A stretch of DNA of 58,441 nt, taken from contig CANQXA010000008.1 of the NCBI GenBank assembly GCA_947627765.1, forward strand, positions 1 to 58,441, written 5' to 3'. Below, one piece after another: positions 1 through 8,233 of the stretch (its first letter is position 1; every line of letters begins with the position of its first letter). A model generated the notes under the pieces. The model worked only from the letters and a program-made list of their open reading frames with translations, had not been told where the DNA came from and made no database searches. The translations under genes were made by a program, and so were the position numbers. Source of the stretch: an uncultured Clostridia bacterium (GTDB lineage: Bacteria > Bacillota > Clostridia > Christensenellales > Borkfalkiaceae).

Positions 1-461
1 CTGCCGTCGAACGCCTTATCCGAAACGCCGCGGAAGTCGCGGACGCGGGGAAGCGCGATGGAGACGAGCTTGTCGTAGAAATCATACATCCTTCTGCCGC
101 GGAGGGTCACTTTGAGGCCGATGTTCATCCCCTCGCGGAGCTTGAAGTTCGCGACCGACTTGGTCGCCTTGCGGTAGATGGGCTTCTGCCCCGTGATGAG
201 GGCGAGTTCCTTCTCCACCGTCTGCATGGACTTCTGGTTGTCCTTGATGTCGCCGAGGCCGGTATTGATGACGATCTTGTCGAGCTTGGGGACCTGCATG
301 ACCGAAGTGTAGTTGAACTTCTTCATGAGGTACGGGACGACTTCTGTCTCGTACAACGTCCTGACTCTGCTGGGCTCGGTGGGTGCGGCGGGTTTGGTCT
401 CCTTGGCGCCCTTCGTCTTTGCGGGAGCTGCGGGAGCAGCATTCTTTTTCTTTTCAGCCAT
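1..461 (-). CDS. rplE: Ribosomal protein L5, partial (3' end off the window)
   Basis: Large-subunit protein that binds 5S rRNA in the central protuberance. The first 153 codons are present; the C-terminus lies beyond position 1. After an N-terminal extension of about 30 residues rich in Ala, Lys and Pro, the family core starts near [19 protein letters not shown] and continues with [14 protein letters not shown] and the [21 protein letters not shown] stretch typical of L5. ATG at 461 follows a purine-rich GGGGGAA site, 12 bases after the rplX stop. Last visible gene of the S10 operon. The extension is not part of canonical L5 (about 180 residues) and its role is unknown. Confidence 0.95.
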   Translation of the reverse strand, partial: MAEKKKNAAPAAPAKTKGAKETKPAAPTEPSRVRTLYETEVVPYLMKKFNYTSVMQVPKLDKIVINTGLGDIKDNQKSMQTVEKELALITGQKPIYRKATKSVANFKLREGMNIGLKVTLRGRRMYDFYDKLVSIALPRVRDFRGVSDKAFDG

Positions 462-473
462 GATGATTCCCCC

Positions 474-890
474 TTACTCCTTGCTTTCCTCGGTCTTTTG
501 GCTGCGCTTTCTCGTGCGCTTCTTGGGCGCCTCGGTCTCCTCTGCGGGAGCGGCATTGCCCTTGACCTTCTTTGCGAATTCTTTATCGAGCGAAGCGCCG
601 CACTTCTTGCAGACGCGCACCTTCTTCCCGTCTACTTCGGCGTGGGCGACCCTCGTCGTCTTCCCGCACTTGTCGCAGACGATCTCCACGTTGGAGACGT
701 CGATGGGAGCCTCCTCGGTGACGATCCGGGACGTCTCGTTCGCCTTTCTCGCCTTCTCGTGCTTGTGCACGATCTGCACGCCTTCGACGATGACCCGGTT
801 GGACTTGGGATCGGTCTTCAAGACTTTTCCCTCTTTGCCTTTATATGTGCCCGTAATGACGCGCACGGTATCGTTGACTTTGATGTTCAT
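474..890 (-). CDS. rplX: Ribosomal protein L24
   Basis: Assembly-initiating protein of the large subunit. Residues 1-40 carry the KOW motif (VITGTYKGKEGKVLK). Near residues 80-105 there are two Cys-x-x-Cys pairs (CDKCG and CKKCG) that probably bind zinc, as in many Gram-positive L24 proteins. At 138 residues it is about 30 longer than usual because of a charged Ala/Glu/Lys/Arg tail after residue 108. Lies between rplN and rplE in the canonical S10 order, with 12-base gaps on both sides. Confidence 0.96.
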   Translation of the reverse strand: MNIKVNDTVRVITGTYKGKEGKVLKTDPKSNRVIVEGVQIVHKHEKARKANETSRIVTEEAPIDVSNVEIVCDKCGKTTRVAHAEVDGKKVRVCKKCGASLDKEFAKKVKGNAAPAEETEAPKKRTRKRSQKTEESKE

Positions 891-902
891 GGTCTACCCT
901 CC

Positions 903-1271
903 TTACAGTACCTCGGGGGCGAGGGAAATGATCCGCATATAGTCCTTTTCCCTGAGCTCTCTTGCGATGGGTCCGAAGATACGGGTACCCTTGGGCTGTT
1001 TCTGCGCGTCGATAATGACGGCGGCGTTGTCGTCGAAGCGGATATAGGTGCCGTCCGCTCTGCGGATCCCCTTCGCGCTTCTGACGATGACAGCCTTTAC
1101 GACTTCACCCTTCTTCACGGCGCCGCCGGGGTTCGCAGTCTTGACGCTTGCTACGATGACGTCGCCGATGTTGCCGCTTCTGCGGAAACTGCCGCCCAAA
1201 ACGCGGATGCACATGATCTCTTTTGCGCCGGAGTTGTCGGCGACTTTGAGTCTCGTTTGAGGTTGAATCAT
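903..1271 (-). CDS. rplN: Ribosomal protein L14
   Basis: Large-subunit protein at the subunit interface, contacting L19. The 122 residues match the usual family length. It opens with [19 protein letters not shown], with the AK.I.CIRVLGG pattern and ends [10 protein letters not shown], all standard for L14. ATG at 1271 follows a GGAGG site; the gap to the rpsQ stop is 15 bases. Part of the S10 operon. No anomalies seen. Confidence 0.98.
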   Translation of the reverse strand: MIQPQTRLKVADNSGAKEIMCIRVLGGSFRRSGNIGDVIVASVKTANPGGAVKKGEVVKAVIVRSAKGIRRADGTYIRFDDNAAVIIDAQKQPKGTRIFGPIARELREKDYMRIISLAPEVL

Positions 1272-1286
1272 AATCCTGTGCCTCCC

Positions 1287-1541
1287 TTACTTCGCCTTCT
1301 CGATGATCTCGGAGACTCTCCAATTCTTGTCCTTGGAAAGTTTCCTCGTCTCGGTGATGCGGACTTTATCGCCCACGCCGCACTCGTTGAGTTCGTCGTG
1401 CGCCTTGAATTTCTTGGTGCGGGTGATCGTCTTCTTGTAGACGGGGTGCTTCGCCTTATCGGTCACGGCGACGACGACCGTCTTATCCATCTTGTCGGAT
1501 ACGACGACGCCCACTCTCTCTTTTCTCAGATTTCTTTCCAT
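1287..1541 (-). CDS. rpsQ: Ribosomal protein S17
   Basis: Primary 16S rRNA-binding protein of the small subunit. ATG at 1541 is chosen because AGGAGGC lies 6 bases upstream and the product (84 residues, starting [20 protein letters not shown]) matches the family; the frame is open for 22 more codons upstream but that part reads antisense-like and overlaps rpmC. The family pattern [14 protein letters not shown] is present. Canonical position between rpmC and rplN. Confidence 0.97.
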   Translation of the reverse strand: MERNLRKERVGVVVSDKMDKTVVVAVTDKAKHPVYKKTITRTKKFKAHDELNECGVGDKVRITETRKLSKDKNWRVSEIIEKAK

Positions 1542-1552
1542 TTCCTGCCTCC

Positions 1553-1741
1553 TTACTTCTTCCGCGCGCGGATCTCGGTGTTCACCCTCGCGATGTCCCT
1601 CTTGCAAGTCCTGATGGACAGGGGATTCTCGAGCTGGCCGCTCGCATGGCGGAAACGGAGATTGAAGAGCTCGCTCTTGAGATCCTGAAGTTTCCTCTCG
1701 AGTTCAACTTCGGACATGGCTTTGAATTCGTTGGATTTCAT
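1553..1741 (-). CDS. rpmC: Ribosomal protein L29
   Basis: Small (62-residue) large-subunit protein near the peptide exit tunnel, one of the docking sites for nascent-chain factors such as signal recognition particle. The two-helix hairpin sequence with [18 protein letters not shown] and a final RD(I)[12 protein letters not shown] is typical. ATG at 1741 overlaps the rplP stop by four bases (ATGA), indicating translational coupling inside the S10 operon. Confidence 0.97.
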   Translation of the reverse strand: MKSNEFKAMSEVELERKLQDLKSELFNLRFRHASGQLENPLSIRTCKRDIARVNTEIRARKK

Positions 1742-2190
1742 TTCGTTTCACCGCCTATCTCCGGATTTTCGGCGACGGGTTCCGTCTCCTTCTTGATAAA
1801 TTTGCACTTGACGGGGAGCTTGTGCGCCGCAAGACGCATTGCCTCGCGCGCCACTTCTTCGGGCACGCCCGCCATCTCGAAGAGCACTCTGCCCGGCTTG
1901 ACCACCGCGACCCAGAACTCCACCGCGCCCTTCCCGGAACCCATACGGGCTTCCGCCGGGTGACGGGTAATGGGCTTGTGGGGGAAGATGTCGATCCAGA
2001 CCTGCCCGCCGCGCTTGATGAAACGGGTCATCGCGATACGGGCGGCTTCGATCTGGTTGGACTTGATCCATGCCGCTTCTTCGGCTACGAGACCGTATTC
2101 GCCGTACGCGATACGGTTGCCCTTATGCGCGGCGCCTTTGAGACTGCCGCGGTGCTGTTTTCTCCTCTTCACTCTCTTCGGAATTAACAT
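1738..2190 (-). CDS. rplP: Ribosomal protein L16
   Basis: Large-subunit protein near the A-site tRNA. ATG at 2190 gives [15 protein letters not shown], the standard L16 N-terminus; an in-frame extension upstream would overlap rpsC. It contains [18 protein letters not shown] and the [18 protein letters not shown] segment that is diagnostic for L16. The 150-residue product has a short extra acidic tail (after residue 135) rich in Glu and Pro. The ATG shares one base with the rpsC stop (TAATG), so translation is probably coupled. Confidence 0.97.
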   Translation of the reverse strand: MLIPKRVKRRKQHRGSLKGAAHKGNRIAYGEYGLVAEEAAWIKSNQIEAARIAMTRFIKRGGQVWIDIFPHKPITRHPAEARMGSGKGAVEFWVAVVKPGRVLFEMAGVPEEVAREAMRLAAHKLPVKCKFIKKETEPVAENPEIGGETK

Positions 2191-2849
2191 TATCTGCCTC
2201 CCTCCGGTTTCTTCGCGGATTTGAGGACGTCGCCCTTGTAGACCCAGCACTTGACGCCGATCATGCCGAACGTCGTGTGCGCTTCCGCAAAGCCGTACTC
2301 GATGTCGGCGCGCAGCGTTTGCAGGGGAATGGACCCCTCGAGATAGTGCTCCGTGCCGGCGATCTCTCTGCCGTCGAGACGGCCCGATACCTGCATCTTG
2401 ACGCCCTTGACGCCTGCGCGCATCGTCTTACCGATCGCCTGCTTCATCGCCCTTCTGAACGAGGTACGCTTTTCGAGCTGAGCCGCAACGCTCTCGGCGA
2501 CCAGCTGGGCGTCCGCGTCGGGCTTCTTCACTTCGATGACGTTGACGTTGATCTGCTTGCCCTTCGTGAGCTTGGCGATGTCCTTCTTGATCACTTCGAT
2601 CTCGGCGCCCGCCTTGCCGATGAGCACGCCAGGCCTGCCCGTGTGGATGGTCACGACCAGCCTGCCCGCCGCACGCTCGATGAGGATGCGGGAGATCGCC
2701 GCCGCATAATACTTCTTCTTGATGAAGGTACGGATGGTATGGTCCTCTTTGAGATAGACGGCGAAGTCCTTCTTATCGGCATACCATTGCGTATCCCAGC
2801 CCTTATTGATGCCCACGCGCAGACCGTGAGGATTTACTTTCTGTCCCAT
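2190..2849 (-). CDS. rpsC: Ribosomal protein S3
   Basis: Small-subunit protein at the mRNA entry tunnel. 219 residues, starting [22 protein letters not shown] type II domain lies at about residues 38-106 with the [15 protein letters not shown] loop, followed by the C-terminal S3 domain with [15 protein letters not shown] and AEIARTE-like [10 protein letters not shown]. Start codon shares one base with the rplV stop (TAATG). No anomalies. Confidence 0.98.
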   Translation of the reverse strand: MGQKVNPHGLRVGINKGWDTQWYADKKDFAVYLKEDHTIRTFIKKKYYAAAISRILIERAAGRLVVTIHTGRPGVLIGKAGAEIEVIKKDIAKLTKGKQINVNVIEVKKPDADAQLVAESVAAQLEKRTSFRRAMKQAIGKTMRAGVKGVKMQVSGRLDGREIAGTEHYLEGSIPLQTLRADIEYGFAEAHTTFGMIGVKCWVYKGDVLKSAKKPEGGR

Positions 2850-3250
2850 TACAGTTCTCCCTCCCCTCTCTTGACGTCAAGTATGACGGTGATGTGGCTC
2901 GTTCTCTTGAGGATCGCGTGGCCTCTGCCCTTGGAGACGGGCTGCATCCGTTTGAGATGGGTGCCGCCGTTGGCGAAGCACTCGGCGACGATGAGGTCGC
3001 CTCTGTCCATGCCCTGGTTGTGCTCGGCGTTTGCGACCGCGCTCATGAGCACCTTCTTCGTGGGCTCCGCGCCCCCGTTGGGGCAATTCTCGAGGATCGC
3101 CTGCGCCTCTTTCACGCTCTTGCCGCGGATGAGGTCGAGCACCGTTCTCACCTTATAGGGAGAAACTCTGATATACTTTGCGACGGCGTAGGGACGGGTA
3201 TCCCTGTTCTCTTCGATGCGCGCCGTTTTCTTTTTCATGTTGCCTGCCAT
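2849..3250 (-). CDS. rplV: Ribosomal protein L22
   Basis: Large-subunit protein lining the exit tunnel. 133 residues; an 18-residue lysine-rich lead precedes the core, which begins [24 protein letters not shown]. The extended beta-hairpin region ([22 protein letters not shown]) contains the residues known in the family to affect macrolide sensitivity. ATG at 3250, stop overlapping the rpsC start by one base. Confidence 0.97.
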   Translation of the reverse strand: MAGNMKKKTARIEENRDTRPYAVAKYIRVSPYKVRTVLDLIRGKSVKEAQAILENCPNGGAEPTKKVLMSAVANAEHNQGMDRGDLIVAECFANGGTHLKRMQPVSKGRGHAILKRTSHITVILDVKRGEGEL

Positions 3251-3261
3251 CTCTTGCCTCC

Positions 3262-3540
3262 TTACTTCCCGGGCGCCGTGGTCTTTGCCGTGTGACCCCT
3301 AAAGGTCCTCGTGGGGGCGAACTCGCCAAGTTTGCACCCTACCATGTCCTCGGTGATATAGACGGGAACGTGCTTCCTGCCGTCGTATACGGCGATCGTG
3401 TGACCGACCATCTGAGGGAAGATCGTGGAAGCTCTCGACCAGGTTTTGAGCACTTTCTTCTCGTTTGCCTCATTCATCGCCTCGATCCTCGCAAGGAGCT
3501 TGGCTTCGACGTAGGGGCCTTTCTTAACGCTTCTCGACAT
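3262..3540 (-). CDS. rpsS: Ribosomal protein S19
   Basis: Small-subunit head protein that works with S13. 92 residues with the family opening [16 protein letters not shown] and the motif [25 protein letters not shown], ending [16 protein letters not shown] at 3540 follows a GAGGAGGGAT site. Canonical place between rplB and rplV. Confidence 0.98.
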   Translation of the reverse strand: MSRSVKKGPYVEAKLLARIEAMNEANEKKVLKTWSRASTIFPQMVGHTIAVYDGRKHVPVYITEDMVGCKLGEFAPTRTFRGHTAKTTAPGK

Positions 3541-3555
3541 TTTCTATCCCTCCTC

Positions 3556-4383
3556 TTAGTTGATCCGCTTCAAGATGAACTTGCTCGTCGGATTCTTCTT
3601 CTTTCTCGTCTTATAGCCGAGTGCGGGCTTGCCCCAAGGGGTCTCGGGACCGGCATGGCCGACAGGCGATTTGCCTTCGCCGCCGCCGTGAGGGTGGTCG
3701 TTCGGGTTCATGACCGAGCCGCGCACCGTGGGACGGATGCCGAGGTGACGGGTCTTGCCCGCCTTGCCCACGCTGATGATCTCGTGCTCGACGTTGCCGA
3801 CCTGACCGATGGTCGCACGGCAACCGACGGGGATGAGCCTCATCTCGCCCGAGGGCATTCTGATCGTCGCATAAGCGCCTTCGCGCGCCATGATCTGCGC
3901 CGCGATGCCCGCGCTCCTCGCGATCTGCCCGCCCTTGCCGGGACGGAGCTCGATGTTGTGGATCGTCGTACCGACGGGGATCTCGGAGAGAGGAAGGGTG
4001 TTGCCCACCTTGATGTCCGAGCCCGTGCCGCTCGTCACGGTGTCGCCGACGTTGAGCCCGACGGGAGCGAGGATGTATCTCTTCTCGCCGTCCGCATAGA
4101 CCAAAAGGGCGATGTTGGCGCTGCGGTTGGGATCGTATTGGATGCTGTCCACCTTGGCGGGGATCCCGTCCTTATTGCGCTTGAAGTCGATGATGCGGTA
4201 CTTCTGCTTGTTGCCGCCGCCGCGGTGGCGGACGCTGATCCTGCCCGCATTGTTTCTGCCGCCTGTGTGACGCTGGTCTTCCAACAGTCCGCGTACGGGC
4301 TTCGCCTTCGCGATGTCTCCGTAGACGGGGACCGTCATCTGGCGGCGCGCCGCCGACGTGGGTTTATATCTCTTGACTGCCAT
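3556..4383 (-). CDS. rplB: Ribosomal protein L2
   Basis: Large-subunit core protein required for subunit joining and peptidyl transferase activity. 275 residues, the normal length. Contains [19 protein letters not shown] near residue 45 and the C-terminal signature [19 protein letters not shown], including the conserved histidine of the peptidyl-transferase region. ATG at 4383 with an AGGA-type site. No anomalies. Confidence 0.98.
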   Translation of the reverse strand: MAVKRYKPTSAARRQMTVPVYGDIAKAKPVRGLLEDQRHTGGRNNAGRISVRHRGGGNKQKYRIIDFKRNKDGIPAKVDSIQYDPNRSANIALLVYADGEKRYILAPVGLNVGDTVTSGTGSDIKVGNTLPLSEIPVGTTIHNIELRPGKGGQIARSAGIAAQIMAREGAYATIRMPSGEMRLIPVGCRATIGQVGNVEHEIISVGKAGKTRHLGIRPTVRGSVMNPNDHPHGGGEGKSPVGHAGPETPWGKPALGYKTRKKKNPTSKFILKRIN

Positions 4384-4398
4384 TTCCCTATCCTCCCG

Positions 4399-4689
4399 TT
4401 ACTGCAACGCGCTGAAGAACTCGATCGCTTTGCTCTCCGGTGTGAGCGTGACGATCGCCTTCTTGGTCGTGGGGGTGTACCCTTCGTTCCTGCCCATTCT
4501 CTTGAGCTTGCCCCGTTGGGTCACGGTGTTGACGCTCTTGACCTTCACGGAGAACATCTTCTCCACGGCGATCTTGATCTGCGTCTTGTTTGCCGTTTTG
4601 AGCACGGTGAACGTGTATCTCTTATCGGCGATCCCGTCCGTCGCCTTCTCGGTAAGGACGGGTTTCAAAATGATGTCTTCGGGCGTCAT
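4399..4689 (-). CDS. rplW: Ribosomal protein L23
   Basis: Large-subunit protein at the exit-tunnel rim and docking site for trigger factor and signal recognition particle. 96 residues; core motifs ILKPVLTEKATD near the N-terminus and KTQIKIAVEKMFSVKVKSVNT in the middle are typical. Its ATG at 4689 overlaps the rplD stop by four bases (ATGA). Confidence 0.97.
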   Translation of the reverse strand: MTPEDIILKPVLTEKATDGIADKRYTFTVLKTANKTQIKIAVEKMFSVKVKSVNTVTQRGKLKRMGRNEGYTPTTKKAIVTLTPESKAIEFFSALQ

Positions 4690-5312
4690 GCCAGGTAAAC
4701 CTCCTCGAGCTTTTTCACAGAGCCCTTCGTAAGCACCACGACGGCGCTCTTGACGATCTCATAGGTATTGATCTCATCGATGGAGATCGTGTTGAGGGTG
4801 GGAAGGTTGCGCGCGGCAAGGATCACATCCTCGTTCTTCTCGTCCATGACGACCACGGCGCGCCCGTCGAGCTTGAGCGCCTTGCGGAACGCCTCCATCT
4901 CCTTGGTCTTGGGGGCTTCCACTTTGAGCTCGTCCACGACGAGCAGTTCGCCGTCCGCGACCTTCTTGGAGAGAGCGGAGAAGAACGCGCCTCTCTTCGC
5001 CGTAACGTTCATGTGCTTCGTGAAGTCGCGCGATTTGGGTGCGAAGACGACGCCGCCCTTCGTCCACTGGGGAGCTCTCGTCGAGCCCTGGCGCGCACGG
5101 CCTGTGCCCTTCTGTCTCCAAGGCTTGATGCCGCCGCCGCGGACCTCCGTTCTCGTCAGCGTGGACTTCGTGCCCTGACGCCGGTTGGCGAGATAGGTGA
5201 CGACCGCCTGATGAATGAGCGGTTCGTTGTATTCGGCGCCGAAGATCTCGTCGGGAAGATCGATCGTCCCGACCTCTGCGCCTTTCATATTATAGACCTT
5301 TACGTTTGCCAT
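4686..5312 (-). CDS. rplD: Ribosomal protein L4
   Basis: Large-subunit tunnel-constriction protein; in enterobacteria it also autoregulates the S10 operon, which is not shown here. 208 residues with the family core RRQGTKSTLTRTEVRGGG, KPWRQKGTGRARQGS and APQWTKGGVVFAPKSRDF. ATG at 5312 preceded by AAGGAGCGAG. Operon member between rplC and rplW. Confidence 0.97.
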   Translation of the reverse strand: MANVKVYNMKGAEVGTIDLPDEIFGAEYNEPLIHQAVVTYLANRRQGTKSTLTRTEVRGGGIKPWRQKGTGRARQGSTRAPQWTKGGVVFAPKSRDFTKHMNVTAKRGAFFSALSKKVADGELLVVDELKVEAPKTKEMEAFRKALKLDGRAVVVMDEKNEDVILAARNLPTLNTISIDEINTYEIVKSAVVVLTKGSVKKLEEVYLA

Positions 5313-5324
5313 GTCTCTCGCTCC

Positions 5325-5954
5325 TTATTTGTGCTTCACGCTCGTCTTGAGGGTAACGACGCTCCCCTTGGGACCGGGGATCGCGCCCTTGAGGAGGATC
5401 GCGTTTCTCGCTACGTCCACCTTCACGACCTCGAGGTTCTGGACGGTGACGTTCTCAACGCCCCATTGCCCGGCGAGGTGCTTGTGCTTGAATACGCGCG
5501 AGGGATCGCTGATCGACCCCATGGAACCGGGCTCCCTGTGTACGGGGCCGACGCCGTGCGTCTCTTTGAGACGGTGCTGGTTCCACTTTTTGATGACGCC
5601 CGTATAGCCGTGGCCCTTGCTGACGCCCGAGACGTCCACCCTGTCGCCCGCGGCGAAGATGTCCGCTTTGATCAGGTCGCCCACTTTGAAGCCTTCGAGA
5701 CCTTTGACCTCTTTGAGCACTTTGCAGGGCTTTACGTTTGCTTTCTTGAACTGACCGAGGTCGGGCTTGGTGAGCGTCTTTTCTTTGGCTTCGAGGAATC
5801 CGAGCTTCAAGGCGTCGTATCCGTCGCTCTCCACCGTCTTGACCTGCACCACGGGGCAGGGACCTGCCTCCACGACCGTGACGGGGATCACTTTCCCGTC
5901 TTCCGCAAAGATCTGGGTCATACCCACTTTGCGCGCGATGATTGCTTTACTCAT
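5325..5954 (-). CDS. rplC: Ribosomal protein L3
   Basis: Large-subunit assembly initiator that reaches the peptidyl transferase centre. 209 residues, starting MSKAIIARKVGMTQIFAEDG. The loop that approaches the active site is present (GHGYTGVIKKWNQHRLKETHG). Gap to rpsJ is 70 bases, the longest inside this operon, and contains nothing recognisable apart from the ribosome site region. Confidence 0.98.
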   Translation of the reverse strand: MSKAIIARKVGMTQIFAEDGKVIPVTVVEAGPCPVVQVKTVESDGYDALKLGFLEAKEKTLTKPDLGQFKKANVKPCKVLKEVKGLEGFKVGDLIKADIFAAGDRVDVSGVSKGHGYTGVIKKWNQHRLKETHGVGPVHREPGSMGSISDPSRVFKHKHLAGQWGVENVTVQNLEVVKVDVARNAILLKGAIPGPKGSVVTLKTSVKHK

Positions 5955-6024
5955 GTTTGATAAAGTTCACTCCTATGATTTTTATTTGGGAATACCGCTT
6001 TGCAGTATTTCAAATTCTTGGGGA

Positions 6025-6327
6025 TCAGCCGAGCTTGACCTTGATGTCTACGCCGGCGGGAAGGTGGATGCTGTCGAGCAGCTTGGCGTTGGGCGAATAG
6101 ATGTCGATGATGCGGCGGTAGGTGCGCATTTCGAACTGTTCGCGCGAATCCTTATATTTATGGGGGCTCCTGAGGATGGTGACGATCTCGCGTTCCGTGG
6201 GAAGCGGAATGGGACCTGAGATCTTCGCTCCGCCCTTTTGCATGGTTTCGACGATGCGGCCCGCCGCTTGGTCCACGAGTTCGTGGTCGTACGCCGAAAG
6301 TTTGATCCTGATCTTCTGACTTGCCAT
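6025..6327 (-). CDS. rpsJ: Ribosomal protein S10
   Basis: Small-subunit head protein; also the NusE partner of NusB in antitermination. 100 residues with [20 protein letters not shown] at the start and [19 protein letters not shown] in the middle, both standard. First gene of the operon. ATG at 6327 is preceded by AAAAAAGGAGTAAG. The upstream leader (to the promoter at 6592-6620) is about 260 nt long. Confidence 0.98.
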   Translation of the reverse strand: MASQKIRIKLSAYDHELVDQAAGRIVETMQKGGAKISGPIPLPTEREIVTILRSPHKYKDSREQFEMRTYRRIIDIYSPNAKLLDSIHLPAGVDIKVKLG

Positions 6328-6401
6328 TTTTCTTACTCCTTTTTTATACGAACCGTGTTGTCTTACGTCAACGCTTCCGTGCGTGTCGGGGTCGCCTCAT
6401 C

Positions 6402-6430
6402 AAAAAAACACTCGCTTTGCGGTGTTTTTT
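6402..6430 (-). terminator. Hairpin with U-tract in the S10 leader (possible attenuator)
   Basis: Read on the minus strand the RNA would form AAAAAACAC-CGC-AAA-GCG-A-GTGTTTTTTT, a stem ending in seven U residues, about 75 nt before the rpsJ ATG and inside the transcribed leader. That architecture is what a transcription attenuator looks like, but the stem is AU-rich at its base so strength is uncertain. It could also act as a terminator for plus-strand transcription because it is nearly symmetrical. Confidence 0.4.
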
Positions 6431-6591
6431 CGCAAAAGCCCCCGGTTCGTCGCAGGAATCTAAGTCCCACATTTGTCAGCGGAAATTATCTGCCGGGGAG
6501 GCTTAAACCCCGGATTTGCAGTAACTTCCCGCCTCAACCCTACACGCATCAAAGCACAGCAAAAGAATGCCGCTATGACGCAAGCCTACTT

Positions 6592-6620
6592 ATCTTACCA
6601 TAAAGTCAACCCGCTGTCAA
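6592..6620 (-). promoter_or_regulatory. Promoter of the S10 ribosomal operon
   Basis: Minus-strand TTGACA (6615-6620), 17-base spacer and TAAGAT (6592-6597), a near-consensus sigma-A promoter. Predicted start is near 6585. Immediately upstream, runs of five, eight and five A residues (6632-6665) spaced roughly one helical turn apart resemble an UP element, as expected for a ribosomal operon. Confidence 0.85.
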
Positions 6621-6726
6621 CGATTTCGCGGGTGTTTTTGCGGTTTTTTTTACGGTTTTTCCCTCTCTCGGGCAGATTTTTGACCGATTGTGCCCCGAAT
6701 ATTCCCGCGGCACAAGATATTGTGGG

Positions 6727-7308
6727 TCAAAGCCCCTCCAATTCGTCGAGGGAGAGCGAAAAGGCGGGGATGAAGTGCTCGAAGAAATAATCTACCGAGC
6801 GCATCCCGCGTTCTTTGAGCTGGCGGGCGATCGTCTTTTCCACCTGCGCGAACTCGCGGTTGCCCGAGCGGAGCTCCTCCAAACACTTCAAATAGGCGGA
6901 GAGCTTGTCCGCCGCCTTCACGAAGCGGTACTCCGCCGAATCCTTATCGGGCAGGAGAGCGGGCAGAAGAAGTTCTTTGAGTTCGGGCGGAAGATCCGCC
7001 GCGATCTTCTCCACGGCGAGATTCTCGAGCTTTTCGTACTCCCCGTGGATGGCGTTGCTGTAATACTTGATGGGCGTGGGCATATCCCCCGTCATGACTT
7101 CGCTGACCTCATGATAGAGGGCGAAGAGGACGACCTTCTCCGCGTCCACATTGCCGCCGAAAACGCCGTTTTCAATGAGACAGAGGGCGTGCGCGAGCAC
7201 TGCCACCGAGTGGGAATGCTCCATGATGTTCTCTTCGCGCGTACAGCGCATGAGCTGCCACCGCTTGATGAACTTCATGCGGTCCATATAGGCGTAAAAC
7301 TTTTCCAT
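6727..7308 (-). CDS. yfbR: YfbR-type HD-domain 5'-deoxynucleotidase
   Basis: Predicted metal-dependent phosphohydrolase that removes phosphate from deoxynucleoside 5'-monophosphates. 193 residues. The HD fold residues are visible: H33 in MEHSHSVAVLAH, H66 in LYHEVSEV, then TGDMPTPIKYY (D75) and a later Asp in KAADKLSAYLKCL near residue 133. Where E. coli YfbR has His-Asp this protein has His-Glu (H66-E67). ATG at 7308 is chosen because AAAGGAG lies 6 bases upstream; the frame is open 12 codons further. A TATAAT box at 7343-7348 fits a -10 but no convincing -35 was found. No terminator separates it from the S10 promoter. Confidence 0.85.
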   Translation of the reverse strand: MEKFYAYMDRMKFIKRWQLMRCTREENIMEHSHSVAVLAHALCLIENGVFGGNVDAEKVVLFALYHEVSEVMTGDMPTPIKYYSNAIHGEYEKLENLAVEKIAADLPPELKELLLPALLPDKDSAEYRFVKAADKLSAYLKCLEELRSGNREFAQVEKTIARQLKERGMRSVDYFFEHFIPAFSLSLDELEGL

Positions 7309-7418
7309 ATCTTCTCCTTTGCGGGCGATTTCATTTGAGATCATTATATAATAGGTATATAGTGTTGCAGCGGCAAGGACTTGCCCACCCCCCTACCCCC
7401 ATCCCACGGAGGGGGTGC

Positions 7419-7514
7419 GTCATTCTGAGGGAGCAACGCGACCGAAGAATCCCGTTGGTCGATGATGGATGTCGGACTTCGTACCTCGGGATCCTTCGCT
7501 CTGCTCAGGATGAC
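7419..7514. repeat. Palindromic intergenic repeat, GTCATTCTG family, copy 1
   Basis: 96-base element bounded by GTCATTCTGAG and CTCAGGATGAC, i.e. inverted ends. Its interior (GACCGAAGAATCCCGTTGG and CGGACTTCGTACCTCGGG) recurs in opposite orientation in the element at 23353-23499. It is preceded by a C-rich TTGCCCACCCCC stretch at 7380, also repeated there. The arrangement resembles non-autonomous MITE-like or REP-type repeats. No coding capacity. Confidence 0.75.
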
Positions 7515-7550
7515 AGCGGAGGAATGGGGATGACGCCCACCCCCCCCCTC

Positions 7551-7570
7551 GTCATTCTGAGGGAGCGGTC
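7551..7570. repeat. Fragment of the GTCATTCTG repeat
   Basis: The end sequence GTCATTCTGAGGGAGCGG recurs 37 bases after copy 1 but the rest of the element is absent. The fragment reaches the stop codon of the gene at 7569-8135, so the last codons of that gene may have been rewritten by the insertion. Confidence 0.55.
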
Positions 7571-8135
7571 AGCCGAGGCGGGAGCGGAGGCGCAGAAGTT
7601 CCCCCTCTCCCAGCCCGAGCCCCCGCAAAAAGGTTACGGCGGAGGCGTCCTCTTTCAAAAACTTCCATAGAATGCGGAAGATCTGCTTCCCCTCTCCTCC
7701 GACCAAGAGCACCGTTTTTCCGCATACCATGTCGCGATACAGCATATCGTCTGCGGACATGGGTGCGTCGTAAACGGTCAAGCCGCCGAGCGCGTCTTCC
7801 TCGGGCATGGTATCGGCGTAGAGCGCCACGAATGCCGTGTAGTGGCGGCTGTCGTACCTTCTTCCGCCGAATTCGCAGGCGGTCACGGAGCCCAATTCCC
7901 GTGTGGTCCTCCCGTATTTTGCCGTCACGCTTTTGAGGAGGGAGAACTCGTAGGGAGCGTCCTCTTTGTCCGCGGTGCAAACGCGCTCGACGCGCGCCTT
8001 TTGGAGACGGTCGTGCACGCCGACGGGCGCGAGCACCTCTTCCCCCTGCGCGGCGGGAAATCCGATGAGATACCAATAGACGCGGCCCATGAGGTTCTCG
8101 TCTTCGGTGAAGCGAAGCGCGGCAAAATCGAACAT
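7569..8135 (-). CDS. Unrecognised 188-residue protein
   Basis: I do not recognise this protein. It is cytoplasmic by sequence (no signal peptide or membrane segment). Residues 18-60 (GRVYWYLIGFPAAQ..EVLAPVG..DRLQKARVERV) faintly recall the N-terminal DNA-binding domain of PriA-type helicases, a short beta domain, but no helicase follows. The middle has RRYDSRHYTAFVALYADTMPEED and a glycine-rich VLLVGGEGKQIF segment. ATG at 8135 has a good GGGAGGGGAG site, and a TTGTTT-N17-TATAAT promoter lies just upstream, so expression is likely. It is transcribed divergently from thiT with abutting promoters. The stop lies at a repeat fragment. Confidence 0.7.
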   Translation of the reverse strand: MFDFAALRFTEDENLMGRVYWYLIGFPAAQGEEVLAPVGVHDRLQKARVERVCTADKEDAPYEFSLLKSVTAKYGRTTRELGSVTACEFGGRRYDSRHYTAFVALYADTMPEEDALGGLTVYDAPMSADDMLYRDMVCGKTVLLVGGEGKQIFRILWKFLKEDASAVTFLRGLGLGEGELLRLRSRLG

Positions 8136-8152
8136 TCTCCCCTCCCGAAGAA

Positions 8153-8181
8153 ATTATACTACATTCCGCGCAAAAAAACAA
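8153..8181 (-). promoter_or_regulatory. Promoter of the unknown gene at 7569-8135
   Basis: Minus-strand TTGTTT (8176-8181), 17-base spacer, TATAAT (8153-8158). The start would be near 8146, about 10 bases before the ATG. The -35 hexamer directly abuts the -35 hexamer of the divergent thiT promoter. Confidence 0.7.
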
Positions 8182-8210
8182 TTGACTTTTGGGTAAAATG
8201 AGAATATACT
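8182..8210 (+). promoter_or_regulatory. Promoter of the thiT transcript
   Basis: TTGACT (8182-8187), 17-base spacer, TATACT (8205-8210). Predicted start near 8217, about 17 bases before the TPP aptamer. Confidence 0.8.
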
Positions 8211-8233
8211 ATGGGTACAAATTCATCAAAGAT

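Larger units (their letters stand above)
6328..6726 (-). other. S10 operon leader and upstream gap
   Basis: This 399-base stretch has no credible gene. On the minus strand it carries an A-tract region, a sigma-A type promoter and a leader of about 260 nt with one strong hairpin (all listed separately). Short open frames on the plus strand here lack ribosome sites and coding character. Confidence 0.7.

Noticed and set aside
6321-6790. Small plus-strand open frames in the S10 leader
   Set aside because: No ribosome sites, unusual composition, and they lie over a promoter and leader of the opposite strand.
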